The notes: a model not told the origin generated them from the letters alone. DNA of 64,000 bases from Rhodobiaceae bacterium (GCA_020637895.1 JACKJP010000002.1:806001-870000), one strand, 5' to 3'; counted from the first letter of the stretch, positions 8,627-17,036 are shown. A program made the numbers and translations.

Positions 8627-10174
8627 TCATTCAGCCGGGTGGGGCGCGTAGGACGCGGTGCGCGGTTCGGCGTCCCTGCGGTCAGGACGTCGGTCCGGAT
8701 CGCGGTCGACGTAACGCGATTGCGTGCCCGCCGGTGCCGCATCCGCCCGATGATCGCGAGGTGGTGTGAACCGCAGCATCTGCAACATCAGTCCGAAGGC
8801 GGCGCCACCGCAGAAACCGATCATCAGCGCAAGCGGCAGAAGTATCGCGCGCCGCGGCGGGAACCGCTTGTAGAGCGGCGGGGTCGCCTCGGAAATGACC
8901 TGCATGTTGATCGTATTGATCTGGGCCTGCTCACGGGTCTCACGAGCACGCAGAAGCGCTTCCTCATAGACGGCGCGGCTGCTTTCGGCCTCCCGTTCGA
9001 GCTGACGAAGCTGGACGCGCGCGTTGTCGCTGGTCTGGAACGTCCCGGTCAGACGCTTCAGGGCGGCAACCGCAGCATCATGTTCAGCTTGAGCGTTGTC
9101 GTATTCCAGCTGCGCGTTCGTGCGAAGCCGCGCGACTTCCTGCGCGATGGATCGCGAGATGGTGTCGATCTGGCTCTGGGCGCGTATGCGAGCGGGATGA
9201 CGCGGCCCGAGGGTCGCGGTAAGCGCCCCGAGTTCGGCCTCTGCTCTTTCGTACTCTCCGCGCAGACGCAGCATGTCGGCCGATTTCGTTGCCGCCGGCG
9301 ACGACAGGAAGAGCGTGGGATTGTTCTTCATCAGGTTGAGCTGGTCGAGCTCGGCCTTCGCCTCGTCCATCGCACGTTCTGCATTGCTGACAGAAAGGTT
9401 CGCCTCTCCAAGACGCTTCTCGATCAGCGTTCCGGAATTGGTGACGACGATGTTGTTGGCCGTCTTGAAGCGTTCGACCGCCTCTTCATTGTTGCGAACC
9501 GTCGCGCGGAGGCCGTCGAGGCGCTGCTCGAGCGATCCGGAGGCCTGTTCGGCCTGTTCGGCTCGCTGCTTCTCGCGCATCGCCATATAGGTGGAGACGA
9601 TCGCGTTGGCGATGTCGGCTGCCTTGGTGGCGGTTTCGGCGCGGGCATAGATCTCGATGAAATAGGTCCGGTCGGCTCGGATGACGTGGACCTTCCTGGA
9701 CAACGCATCGACCGCGCTCTGCTCCAGTTCTTCGTCGCTGACGGCGTCTTCGTTCATTGGCGACAGCAGTCGGCTGATCGGATTCCGGCTTGAGACGAAT
9801 TCACGGTCATAAGCAAGGTCGAGCTTGCGGACCACTGCCCTCAGGACACCGGCCGATTCCATGATCCGCGCCTGGCTTTCGATGAACGCCGCGCCCGAAT
9901 CGCCAGGGGAAAGATTGGGGCTGATATCATTGCGCAGAAGCTGAAGATCCTGCGGATCGACATAGACCTGCGCGCTGGCTTCGTAGGATGGCCTCAGAAC
10001 CTGGCTCAGCAGGAAGGCCGCAAGCACGCAAGCGATCGCGCCGCCAAGCGCCCAGAAACGCGCGCGCCACAGGCCTCGCGCGATATCCCCGACGCTCCAC
10101 GCAGAACCGCCGGCGGAATCGAGCCGCAGGCTACCCGTGTCGTCGTCACTCCTGGAACCGCCGTACTGAAACAT
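8627..10174 (-). CDS. Wzz/GumC-type polysaccharide co-polymerase
   Basis: 515 aa. It has a first membrane segment at about residues 41-58, a long periplasmic part rich in coiled coil (about 170-420), and a second membrane segment at about 443-466 followed by a basic, Arg/Pro-rich tail of 48 residues. This is the GumC/ExoP-N layout. It lacks the C-terminal tyrosine autokinase (BY-kinase) domain found in ExoP-like proteins: there is no Walker motif after the second segment. Its role would be to control chain length and to couple polymerisation to export. ATG 10174 has AGGAGAG a few bases upstream. No outer-membrane Wza/GumB-type exporter and no separate kinase are seen in the window; they may lie to the left. 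Confidence 0.9.
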   Translation of the reverse strand: MFQYGGSRSDDDTGSLRLDSAGGSAWSVGDIARGLWRARFWALGGAIACVLAAFLLSQVLRPSYEASAQVYVDPQDLQLLRNDISPNLSPGDSGAAFIESQARIMESAGVLRAVVRKLDLAYDREFVSSRNPISRLLSPMNEDAVSDEELEQSAVDALSRKVHVIRADRTYFIEIYARAETATKAADIANAIVSTYMAMREKQRAEQAEQASGSLEQRLDGLRATVRNNEEAVERFKTANNIVVTNSGTLIEKRLGEANLSVSNAERAMDEAKAELDQLNLMKNNPTLFLSSPAATKSADMLRLRGEYERAEAELGALTATLGPRHPARIRAQSQIDTISRSIAQEVARLRTNAQLEYDNAQAEHDAAVAALKRLTGTFQTSDNARVQLRQLEREAESSRAVYEEALLRARETREQAQINTINMQVISEATPPLYKRFPPRRAILLPLALMIGFCGGAAFGLMLQMLRFTPPRDHRADAAPAGTQSRYVDRDPDRRPDRRDAEPRTASYAPHPAE

Positions 10175-10339
10175 AGCGCTCTCCTCAATTCCCGTTTCAG
10201 GCCAGCTTCATGGCCTGATCTGACACAGGGCCGGCGACCGCGTTTCATTTCGGTACGGACGGGTCCTGCCTGCCAGTAACCTCGCAAGCGACGTGCCAGA
10301 CGGTTCGGGGAATATCGGCGGCGTTGCCGCCGAAGTCCT

Positions 10340-11797
10340 TCAGAAGACGTTTCGATGGGTGGCCGGAGAAACGACGGTCATGATCAGGATCCACACATCA
10401 AGGAAGATCGACCAGTTCTCGATATAGTGAAGGTCGTGCAGGGTGCGGCCCTGCATCTGCTCCAGTGTCACCGTTTCGCCTCGATAGCCGTTGATCTGCG
10501 CCCAGCCGGTTATTCCGGGCTTGATGCGCTGGCGATAGGCGTAGTTGCCCATCTGGCGACCAAGCTCATCGTCATGCGAGACCGCATGCGGCCGGGGTCC
10601 GACAAGGCTCATCGTGCCAGTCAGAACCGTGATGAGCTGCGGCAATTCGTCGAGGCTTGCCGCACGGAGCAAACGCCCGACCCGGGTAATGCGCCTGTCG
10701 CCACGTTCGGCCTGGCGCATTTCCGTACCCGCCTCCATGACGGTCATGGAGCGGAACTTCAGAATATTGAACGGCTCGCCGTTGAACCCACGGCGGAGCT
10801 GGCTGAAGAATACCGGGCCGGGACTATCCAGTTTGATGGCGATTGCGATGGCGAGGAATACCGGCGACAGCAGCACAAGACCGAACGATGCGCCCACAAG
10901 ATCGAGCGCGCGCTTGAGGATGACGGAAATGGCGCTCAGAGGCTGGCGCAACACACGCAACGTATTGGTGCCGCCGATCGGGACAACGTCAATGACGTGC
11001 AACCGGTCGACCTTGCTGTCGATTGCGAAGACGACGTTGAGCGAGAAACGCTTCAATTCCGAAACGACCTGGCTCATGACCGGAAGCTGCGCGATGTCTC
11101 CGGTAACGACGATGAAGTGTGCGCCGCGTCTCAAAGCCGTGGCCGCGAAGGCGGCCACCTCCCCGGGGACAAGCCTGCCGTCGTCGACGATGTCCTCAAG
11201 GTAAAGCGTTCCCGTGATCGACTGGCCATGCCGCCACAGATCGTTCGCGAGAAGAAATTCCAGAATGCTGGTGCGCTCGCCGAGCACGGCGATCTTCTGA
11301 AAGCGCAACGCACCACCCGCGATCTGACGCGACAGGAAGGAGTGCATCAGGCCGCGCACTCCGATCGCATAGGGAATGCCGAGCAGGTAGGCGGCAGTCA
11401 GCGAAACACGCGACAGGTCGCCGATCCTGCCGCTCAGGAAAGCGATCATCAACACGCCGGCAAACGACGCGGTCCATCCGAAGATGGTCGCCGGCAGCAT
11501 TGCCGTGAGGTGTCGCTCACCGGCAAAGAACCGCATGGCCGCACTGCCGGCAAAAAGCGCGTAGAAAGCCGCGAAGAGCGCGGCGAAGATGGCATAGAGA
11601 TGCCAGGCAATGCCGCCGGGGCCGTCAAGCAGCACGACATGATAGAAAACCGCCGGGACGATAAATGCGAGCATCGCAAGAATGCCTTCGATGCCGGCGA
11701 GAATTACCGCCAGCCAAGTAGGCTCGCCGGCCTCCTTCCATTGAGGCCGCTGAATACTTCTGGCACCGAATGAGCGAGGCCGCTCTGCGATAGACAT
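10340..11797 (-). CDS. Undecaprenyl-phosphate sugar-1-phosphate transferase (priming enzyme)
   Basis: 485 aa polyisoprenyl-phosphate hexose-1-phosphate transferase. The N-terminal half has about five membrane segments and a CoA-binding-like soluble domain. The C-terminal half is the bacterial sugar transferase domain: RALDLVGASFGLVLLSP, SPGPVFFSQLRRG, FNILKFRSM, the active-site DELPQL, MSLVGPRPH, and KPGITGWAQINGYRGET. It loads the first sugar phosphate (most often glucose or galactose) onto undecaprenyl phosphate and so starts repeat-unit assembly. ATG 11797 is preferred over GTG 11827, which only adds ten unconserved residues. It is the first gene of a minus-strand group, 165 bases before the Wzz-type gene. 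An AT-rich upstream island probably holds its promoter. Confidence 0.92.
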   Translation of the reverse strand: MSIAERPRSFGARSIQRPQWKEAGEPTWLAVILAGIEGILAMLAFIVPAVFYHVVLLDGPGGIAWHLYAIFAALFAAFYALFAGSAAMRFFAGERHLTAMLPATIFGWTASFAGVLMIAFLSGRIGDLSRVSLTAAYLLGIPYAIGVRGLMHSFLSRQIAGGALRFQKIAVLGERTSILEFLLANDLWRHGQSITGTLYLEDIVDDGRLVPGEVAAFAATALRRGAHFIVVTGDIAQLPVMSQVVSELKRFSLNVVFAIDSKVDRLHVIDVVPIGGTNTLRVLRQPLSAISVILKRALDLVGASFGLVLLSPVFLAIAIAIKLDSPGPVFFSQLRRGFNGEPFNILKFRSMTVMEAGTEMRQAERGDRRITRVGRLLRAASLDELPQLITVLTGTMSLVGPRPHAVSHDDELGRQMGNYAYRQRIKPGITGWAQINGYRGETVTLEQMQGRTLHDLHYIENWSIFLDVWILIMTVVSPATHRNVF

Positions 11798-11837
11798 GCA
11801 TGTAATCCGCGTTTTGAAACAGATCACATCTATGCGG

Positions 11838-11925
11838 TCTTTTGACTTTCCCCAAGAATCTACTTAATTTTTCGTTAATAGATAAAATTTGATTAAATTT
11901 TTAACTATAGGGCGAAATCGCTCAA
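11838..11925. promoter_or_regulatory. AT-rich island upstream of the priming transferase, with a CtrA-like box
   Basis: About 90 bases of strongly A+T-rich sequence in a GC-rich chromosome, between the priming transferase and the sulfatase-like gene. It holds a TTAA-N7-TTAA pair at 11864-11878, close to the CtrA consensus, and several further TTAA words and T tracts. AT-rich regions of this kind are also the targets of MucR/Ros-type regulators of exopolysaccharide genes in rhizobia. Either reading is inference; such words are expected more often by chance in AT-rich DNA. Confidence 0.4.
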
Positions 11926-11987
11926 TTCGGCAGGGCAACGGCTGCATCGATGGGTGATGAGGTGGGGAGTTCCCGGCCGCCGGCCCG

Positions 11988-12023
11988 TCCTAGCGAAGAC
12001 CGGCGTCCTAGCGAAGACCGGCG
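11988..12023. repeat. Perfect 18-bp tandem duplication spanning a stop codon
   Basis: The unit TCCTAGCGAAGACCGGCG occurs twice back to back, at 11988-12005 and 12006-12023. On the minus strand it encodes the last residues (AGLR) and the TAG stop of the sulfatase-like gene, so the stop codon and the C-terminal codons are duplicated in frame. The second TAG lies just downstream of the first. Confidence 0.95.
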
Positions 12024-13831
12024 TGCTGGCGATAGATCGCGCCGAGTACGCGCCGGAGCGTCGGATCCGACATCGCGACCGCCATCAGCGGATCGGCAGG
12101 AGAAGCCGGGCCGTGCGACTCCAGCAGGCCGCGCATGTCGATATGATTTCCGCAAAGATTGCTGGCATCGCACAGGAGCCGGTCGCGCCCCCTCGACAGC
12201 GCCAGCGCGGAGCGGGGCCACGCGCGCCACTCATTGGTTGCAAGCGAGACGACAATGCGGTCGCCGGGGATCGGGGAGAACAGGCTGAAGCCGCCATAGC
12301 GCAGATCGCCTGTCAGCGACGTAACAAGCAGGTGAGCCAGCGTCGGCGCAATGTCCACGCCAGAAACCAGCCGCTCTGCATTGCCCTCGGCGGCACGCGC
12401 GAGATCGGCAGGGACAGACGATGGAACCTTCATCAGGAAGACCGGCGAGAGTACGCCGGCCGAAAAGCTCTGGAGCCTCGCGGCGGCAACAAAGCTCTGA
12501 AGTTTCGCGGGCGGATCGGCCTGCATCTGCCCGCGCTCGACCTCGCCGTGATCTCCGATGATGATGATCAGCGCATCATCGAGCCGGCCCACGTCCTTGA
12601 GCGCATGGACGAGCATTTCAAATCCCGCCTCCTCGACAAACGTGGCGCGTTGACGCGGCGCTTCCAGCGTCGAGGGGATCGGAAAGCGGCTTTGCCGCTG
12701 AAACGGCACGTGCAATCCATTGGGATAGATTGCCAGAAAAAGCCGGTCACGACTTTCGCGGATCGCACCGGCGGCCGCCTCGAAAGTGAAATAGTCGTCT
12801 ATGCCCAGCTCGTTGACGAGCGGATGGCCGGCATTGCCGGCGTCGAAAATTTCGTCGATCCCGGCATTTTCCAGGTAGCGGTCAAAATGGGCCCATCGCA
12901 GGCTGGATGATGAATAAAGGGCCGTGCGGTAACCTCGGCTTGAGGCAAGACTGAAGAGCAACGGCATCTTGTGCAGTTTTCCGATACCCTCATGGGGGCC
13001 GGTTCCGGTCAGAATGGTCGGTATCGCGATGTCGCTTGCATTGCTGCCCGTAACCGCGTTGTCGAACCTGATCCATCCACGTTCGCCGCCGATCTGAACC
13101 AGCTTTTCGGCAAGCGACATCAGCCCGTCGGATGACGGGACAAGGCGACCGGCGGATTCCATGACGATCAGGATGATCGTTTCGGGCATCGCTATCGGCC
13201 GGGTCAAGATACTGAATGCCCCGGATCGGTCGGCCGCGTGAAGCGGCGAGGCCGGTATCGGCGGCTCGTCGAGCAACGCGCTGACAGATGCGCGCGGCGC
13301 GCCCACGCCGAGAGCGGGGATGGCGAGCGCAAGTAAACCAACGGCCAATGCCGCGGCGGCGACGGTCCGCCGGTTTTCGCTCGCCCCCGCAGAGCGCGAC
13401 AGCAAGAGACCCGCCGCGATGGGCGCAAGCGTCGCCAGAACGAGACCTGCCGACAGATAGGCTTTGCCCCAGGCGACAAAGATCGCCGGTGACAATTCGC
13501 CTGCCGTGACGGGCAGATAGGGGAACACGACGTGAAACGGCACGCCGAAGAAATTCAGGCTGGCGATTTCAAGCAGGAAGAAACCTGCGAGTAATACCAG
13601 CCCAAGCGACATCGCGACGCCATTAAGACGTGACAGGGCACGCAGCCTGAGGACGAGATAGACGGCGAGCGACCAGACGAGCACAAGAACGAAGTTCAGC
13701 CGGACAATTGCGATCGCTTCACCCGACGCACGCACAGCGTAAAGGACGCTCGCCGTCGTGATCACTACAAGGGCAAGGGCCAACCCGCTCTCGCGCAGGA
13801 ATTCCCGGCTGAAAATCCGACCTGACTGCAA
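12008..13831 (-). CDS. Membrane sulfatase/phosphotransferase-fold protein
   Basis: 607 aa. The N-terminal third has four or five membrane segments and the rest is an alkaline-phosphatase superfamily (sulfatase) domain. Visible motifs are TIILIVMESAG (first metal region, residue about 215), GSNASDIAIPTILTG (the candidate nucleophile region), YPNGLHVPF with a metal-type His, and the late IIGDHGE metal motif. The layout resembles EptA/LtaS-type enzymes, which move phosphoethanolamine or phosphoglycerol groups onto lipids or sugars, and a role in decorating the polymer made by the neighbouring genes is plausible. Which Ser or Thr is the nucleophile is unclear, and the Thr of classic family members is not present. 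The start is TTG 13831, with GAGGGCAGG upstream; no good ATG exists before the first segment. Its 3' end is tandemly duplicated. Confidence 0.8.
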   Translation of the reverse strand: MQSGRIFSREFLRESGLALALVVITTASVLYAVRASGEAIAIVRLNFVLVLVWSLAVYLVLRLRALSRLNGVAMSLGLVLLAGFFLLEIASLNFFGVPFHVVFPYLPVTAGELSPAIFVAWGKAYLSAGLVLATLAPIAAGLLLSRSAGASENRRTVAAAALAVGLLALAIPALGVGAPRASVSALLDEPPIPASPLHAADRSGAFSILTRPIAMPETIILIVMESAGRLVPSSDGLMSLAEKLVQIGGERGWIRFDNAVTGSNASDIAIPTILTGTGPHEGIGKLHKMPLLFSLASSRGYRTALYSSSSLRWAHFDRYLENAGIDEIFDAGNAGHPLVNELGIDDYFTFEAAAGAIRESRDRLFLAIYPNGLHVPFQRQSRFPIPSTLEAPRQRATFVEEAGFEMLVHALKDVGRLDDALIIIIGDHGEVERGQMQADPPAKLQSFVAAARLQSFSAGVLSPVFLMKVPSSVPADLARAAEGNAERLVSGVDIAPTLAHLLVTSLTGDLRYGGFSLFSPIPGDRIVVSLATNEWRAWPRSALALSRGRDRLLCDASNLCGNHIDMRGLLESHGPASPADPLMAVAMSDPTLRRVLGAIYRQHAGLR

Positions 13832-13972
13832 CTGTCGCCTGCCCTCGGAAGTAATTCTTTGCGGACATATAACGCATCAGCTGCCAGCGAACGCAATCTG
13901 GCTAAATCGCGTGCCTAATTGGTTCGCCGTCGGCATCGATGCTGCAGGCTGCAAATGTAACGAATGGCGAAA

Positions 13973-14062
13973 TGGCGGAGGGAGAGGGATTCGAACCCTC
14001 GATACGGTTTCCCGTATACACGCGTTCCAGGCGTGCGCCTTCAACCACTCGGCCACCCCTCC
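13973..14062 (-). tRNA. tRNA-Ser (GGA anticodon)
   Basis: 90 nt including an encoded CCA. The acceptor stem GGAGGGG pairs with TCCCTCC, followed by discriminator G. The anticodon stem-loop CACGC-CTGGAAC-GCGTG gives anticodon GGA. There is a long variable arm (TATACGGGAAACCGTAT), the mark of a class II serine tRNA, and the T arm is GAGGG-TTCGAAT-CCCTC. It reads TCC and TCT serine codons. Confidence 0.97.
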
Positions 14063-14249
14063 CGCTATTCGGCGCGTTTGGGGCGCGCCGGGCGGAGACG
14101 GGCATAACGCGCCTGCCATCTGAAGACAAGCACGGATCGCGGCCAAATGCGCTCCTGGTCTCTTGCCTTTGACGCGGCAGTTTGTAATTTAGCCTCAAAA
14201 TGCGGCCCACCTTCAGGAACTGCGCCCGGTTTCAGCGCTTTTCATTCCC

Positions 14250-14579
14250 ATGATCAGAGCGTTCATCTATTTCATCGGCTTCTGGCTTCTGGCCGGCGCA
14301 TTCATCGGCGCCATCGCCGATGGGGCGCGTTCGATTGCCGCGGGGGAACTGCTGCTGATGCCGGCGGGCGAACTGTGGGCATGGATTTCTGCTGACAGTA
14401 TCGAAGCGACGCGCCAGTCGCTGGAAGCGCAGGGTCTTTCGCTCCTCTGGGATCCGGTCCTGGCTGGATTGCTCAAGGTTCCCGCCTCCATCATCGGCAT
14501 CGCGGTCGGCGCATTGCTGATGTGGGTCGGGCGGCGGCGCAGGCCGCGGGCGACCATCGGCGAACTCGACCTGCGCTAG
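14250..14579 (+). CDS. Small two-segment membrane protein, conserved in Rhizobiales
   Basis: 109 aa. Two hydrophobic helices are seen, at about residues 3-25 (FIYFIGFWLLAGAFIGAIAD) and 76-96 (VPASIIGIAVGALLMWVG), joined by an amphipathic loop and followed by an Arg-rich tail (GRRRRPRATIGEL). The inside-positive tail suggests a cytoplasmic C-terminus. Rhizobial relatives of this layout have been labelled PetM-like, but there is no sign of a cytochrome b6f link and I would not use that name as a function. It starts at ATG 14250 and lies 127 bases upstream of msrA on the same strand. Function unknown. Confidence 0.65.
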   Translation: MIRAFIYFIGFWLLAGAFIGAIADGARSIAAGELLLMPAGELWAWISADSIEATRQSLEAQGLSLLWDPVLAGLLKVPASIIGIAVGALLMWVGRRRRPRATIGELDLR

Positions 14580-14706
14580 GTCCGCGCACGCGAAAGCATT
14601 CACCACCTTGTTAACGGGGCGCCGAGCACGCCCTCTGTAAAGGGCAGCGCGGAAGCGCCATATCGGCTACTGTCTTTTCACCGTCATCAGCAGGAGGCGA
14701 CAAATC

Positions 14707-15342
14707 ATGCTGTTCATGCGCAAGACCGCCGAAATTCCTTCGCCGGCCGATGCCCTGCCTGGCCGCGACAGCCCGATCAGGACCGCCAGCCATCATTTCG
14801 TCAATGGCGAACCTTTGAAGGGGCCCTATCCCGACGGTGCCGAGCGCATCGTTTTCGGCCTAGGCTGCTTCTGGGGTGCCGAACGGGTTTTCTGGAAGCT
14901 GCCGGGCGTGATCGTGACGGCCGTCGGATACGCCGGCGGCTACACGTCCAACCCGACCTATGAAGAAGTATGCTCGGGGCGCACCGGCCACAACGAGGTC
15001 GTGCTGGTCGTCTATGATCCGGCGAGAATTTCCGTGGACGCGCTCCTCAAGGCCTTCTGGGAAGCTCACGACCCGACACAGGGCATGCGGCAGGGCAACG
15101 ATGTGGGCACGCAATACCGCTCAGGCATCTATGTCACGACGGATGAGCAGCGCGAGGCTGCGGAGAAAAGCCGCGATGCCTATGGCGATGCGCTGAAGGA
15201 CCGTGGATACGGTGCAGTAACGACGGAAATCAGGGACGCCGGCGATTTCTACTTCGCCGAAGACTACCACCAGCAGTATCTGGCCAAGAACCCGGCCGGC
15301 TATTGCGGTCTTGGCGGCACCGGAATTTCCTGCCCGGCCTAG
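14707..15342 (+). CDS. msrA: Peptide-methionine (S)-S-oxide reductase
   Basis: 211 aa. It reduces the S-epimer of methionine sulfoxide, free or in proteins, with electrons from thioredoxin. The catalytic Cys54 lies in GLGCFWGAERVFW, followed by the conserved GYAGGYTSNPTYEEVCSGRT and a downstream GHNEVV. The C-terminal YCGLGGTGISCPA carries two further cysteines that can act as resolving residues. The ATG is preceded by AGGAGG nine bases upstream, an unusually strong ribosome binding site here. It is followed by a strong hairpin terminator shared with the convergent pilin gene. The 45-residue lead before the catalytic motif is normal for this family's longer form and has no clear signal peptide. 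Confidence 0.96.
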   Translation: MLFMRKTAEIPSPADALPGRDSPIRTASHHFVNGEPLKGPYPDGAERIVFGLGCFWGAERVFWKLPGVIVTAVGYAGGYTSNPTYEEVCSGRTGHNEVVLVVYDPARISVDALLKAFWEAHDPTQGMRQGNDVGTQYRSGIYVTTDEQREAAEKSRDAYGDALKDRGYGAVTTEIRDAGDFYFAEDYHQQYLAKNPAGYCGLGGTGISCPA

Positions 15343-15371
15343 GCCTTTCGCCATGGCCTGCGGGAATAGAA

Positions 15372-15400
15372 AAAGGCTCGCGGCATGGCCGCGAGCCTTT
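15372..15400. terminator. Hairpin terminator between msrA and the pilin gene
   Basis: A perfect 13-bp stem, AAAGGCTCGCGGC and its complement, around an ATG triplet loop at 15385-15387. A runs on the left and T runs on the right flank let it work in both directions, ending msrA on the plus strand and the pilin gene on the minus strand. Confidence 0.9.
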
Positions 15401-15441
15401 GAATTTCTTGTCGCAGAGCCGGGCCTGCCGGCTCCCGCACC

Positions 15442-15603
15442 TTATTGCAGGCCGGTGGCGACCGACGTGAAGCTCGTCACGAGGTTGTCACCGACAGTGC
15501 CGACAACAACGATGATCGCGACAGAGATGCCGGCAGCGATGAGGCCGTATTCAATGGCCGTGGCGCCGGACTCGTTCTTCAGAAACTGAGCGAACTTCTT
15601 CAT
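15442..15603 (-). CDS. Flp/Fap-type type IVb pilin
   Basis: 53 aa, shorter than most ORF cut-offs. MKKFAQFLKNESG is a positively charged leader; the prepilin peptidase site is after Gly13, giving a mature N-terminus ATAIEYGLIAAG with the invariant Glu at +5 and Tyr at +6. The hydrophobic helix ISVAIIVVVGTV and a short tail complete it. Flp pilins form the tight-adherence (Tad) pilus that mediates surface attachment. ATG 15603 has AGGAGT nine bases upstream. No prepilin peptidase, CpaB, CpaC or TadA gene lies in this window, so the assembly machine must be elsewhere. The gene ends at a strong bidirectional terminator. Confidence 0.95.
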   Translation of the reverse strand: MKKFAQFLKNESGATAIEYGLIAAGISVAIIVVVGTVGDNLVTSFTSVATGLQ

Positions 15604-15802
15604 GGATCCATACTCCTGATACTAACACCATACTCTGTTCCGCCGCCGTCCCTCTTCTCTTGGGGCAGGTCATGTGCCGGAACTGGAGCGACCTTAGCGC
15701 GAGGGACTTTCCGGAAGATTAATTCAATCTCACACACCCGATATGTTTGGTGCGTGGTGAACGAACTCTTACCAACCCAAGGTTAGGTCAGGCCGCCGAC
15801 CT

Positions 15803-16861
15803 TCACTTGATGTCGGGCCGTTTCGCCGGCATCGGAACGTTCGGCATGGTCGGGGCAGGCGCTGTTGTCGGCCCGGTATCGGCGGCGAGCCGCTGTCCGA
15901 TCAGATCGGACGCGGCAAGAACATCCGAACAGGTAGCGGGCAGACTTGCCAAGGTGAGCTCACGCTTGGGCTTCGGCTTCTGGCCGGGCTTCGGCGGCGC
16001 CGGCGGCCTGGAGATCATTGCTATCCAGTCGTCGAGTTCCTTGCCGCAGCCATCGTCGGCGGCGGGCGCGGGCTGGTTCTCGCACTCGGACGATCCGGCA
16101 GGACATTTAAGGCGCACATGGAAATGATAATAGTGCCCCCACCATGGGCGCACCTTCGATAGCCATGCCCGATCGTCGCCCGCCCATTTGCAAAGCGCCT
16201 GCTTCAACCCCGGGTGGAGAAATATACGGGCGACCTGTGGGTAGGAGGCGGCGCGGCGTATGAGCTTCTTCTCGGCATCAGTGAACTTGTTCGGGTCGGC
16301 ATGGATATTGTCTCCGGCGAGCATCGAGATCGCACTGATGCCCGACTTTTCGCTTCGCTCGGCAGCACTCATCTCGTGATCCGGCATTGCCCGCAGCCAG
16401 ATATCGGCGTCGAGGCCGATCTGATGGCTGGCGTGGCCGGTGAGCATCGGTCCTCCCCGCGGCTGCGCGAGGTCCCCGACCAGCAGACCCGGCCAGCCAT
16501 CCTTGTCGCGCGCGTCGCGGGCGAGCTGCTCGAGATAGTCGATCAGAACCGGCTGACCCCAGTTTCGATTGCGCTCCAGCCGCATGACCTGCCAGGCGTC
16601 GCCCGTGACCGGCAGCGCCTTGCCGCCAGCCATACACCCGCGTGCATAGGACCCGATGGCGCGCGCCTTCATGTCCGCCGGCAGGGCCTTGGCACCGAAG
16701 AGCTGCTTGGCGGGCTCGGCTGCTTTCGCCGGGGACGCCACAAGCGCTGCCATGCCGACCGCGATCATCGCGGCCACAAGCACAACGCCCGCAACAAGGG
16801 CGGACAGGGTTCCACGTCCTCGGGTCTTGATTTCAGGTTTGGTCTCGCCGGAATGCGTCAT
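15803..16861 (-). CDS. mepA: Penicillin-insensitive murein endopeptidase MepA
   Basis: 352 aa. A zinc metallopeptidase of the LAS family that cuts D-Ala-meso-DAP cross-links in peptidoglycan in the periplasm. An uncleaved or cleavable N-terminal helix lies at about residues 18-48 (ALVAGVVLVAAMIAVGMAAL...SPAKAAE). The catalytic region shows the zinc site HASHQIGLDADIW near residue 145 and the late HYYHFHVRLKCP near residue 247, both hallmarks of MepA. Conserved cysteines (CMAGG, LCKWA, LKCP, SECEN, DGCGKE) would form disulfides. The Pro/Lys-rich C-terminal stretch is a lineage extension. ATG 16861 is well placed. It is a single gene between the pilin and lepA. Confidence 0.94.
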   Translation of the reverse strand: MTHSGETKPEIKTRGRGTLSALVAGVVLVAAMIAVGMAALVASPAKAAEPAKQLFGAKALPADMKARAIGSYARGCMAGGKALPVTGDAWQVMRLERNRNWGQPVLIDYLEQLARDARDKDGWPGLLVGDLAQPRGGPMLTGHASHQIGLDADIWLRAMPDHEMSAAERSEKSGISAISMLAGDNIHADPNKFTDAEKKLIRRAASYPQVARIFLHPGLKQALCKWAGDDRAWLSKVRPWWGHYYHFHVRLKCPAGSSECENQPAPAADDGCGKELDDWIAMISRPPAPPKPGQKPKPKRELTLASLPATCSDVLAASDLIGQRLAADTGPTTAPAPTMPNVPMPAKRPDIK

Positions 16862-17036
16862 GACTTCCAGAAGCTCTTTGAAAAATCCGGTCCGCGACCG
16901 GCGATGCAGCGGTCCGTCCCCGGCGCATTATGGTTTCGACTTCGTAAACGCGATGTAAAGCCGCCGGCGCGCCCGATCAGGCGGCCAGCGGCAATGCACG
17001 AAGATGCGCGAAGAAAATGGCGAGTTTGGGAACGTG

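Noticed and set aside
7397..9793. Long plus-strand open frame of 798 codons
   Set aside because: It is antisense to two clear genes (family 5 hydrolase and Wzz-type protein). Such frames are common in GC-rich DNA and its Arg/Asp-rich product has no recognisable domain.
16862..17036. Small gene between mepA and lepA
   Set aside because: No frame with a start, ribosome site and plausible protein fits in this short gap.
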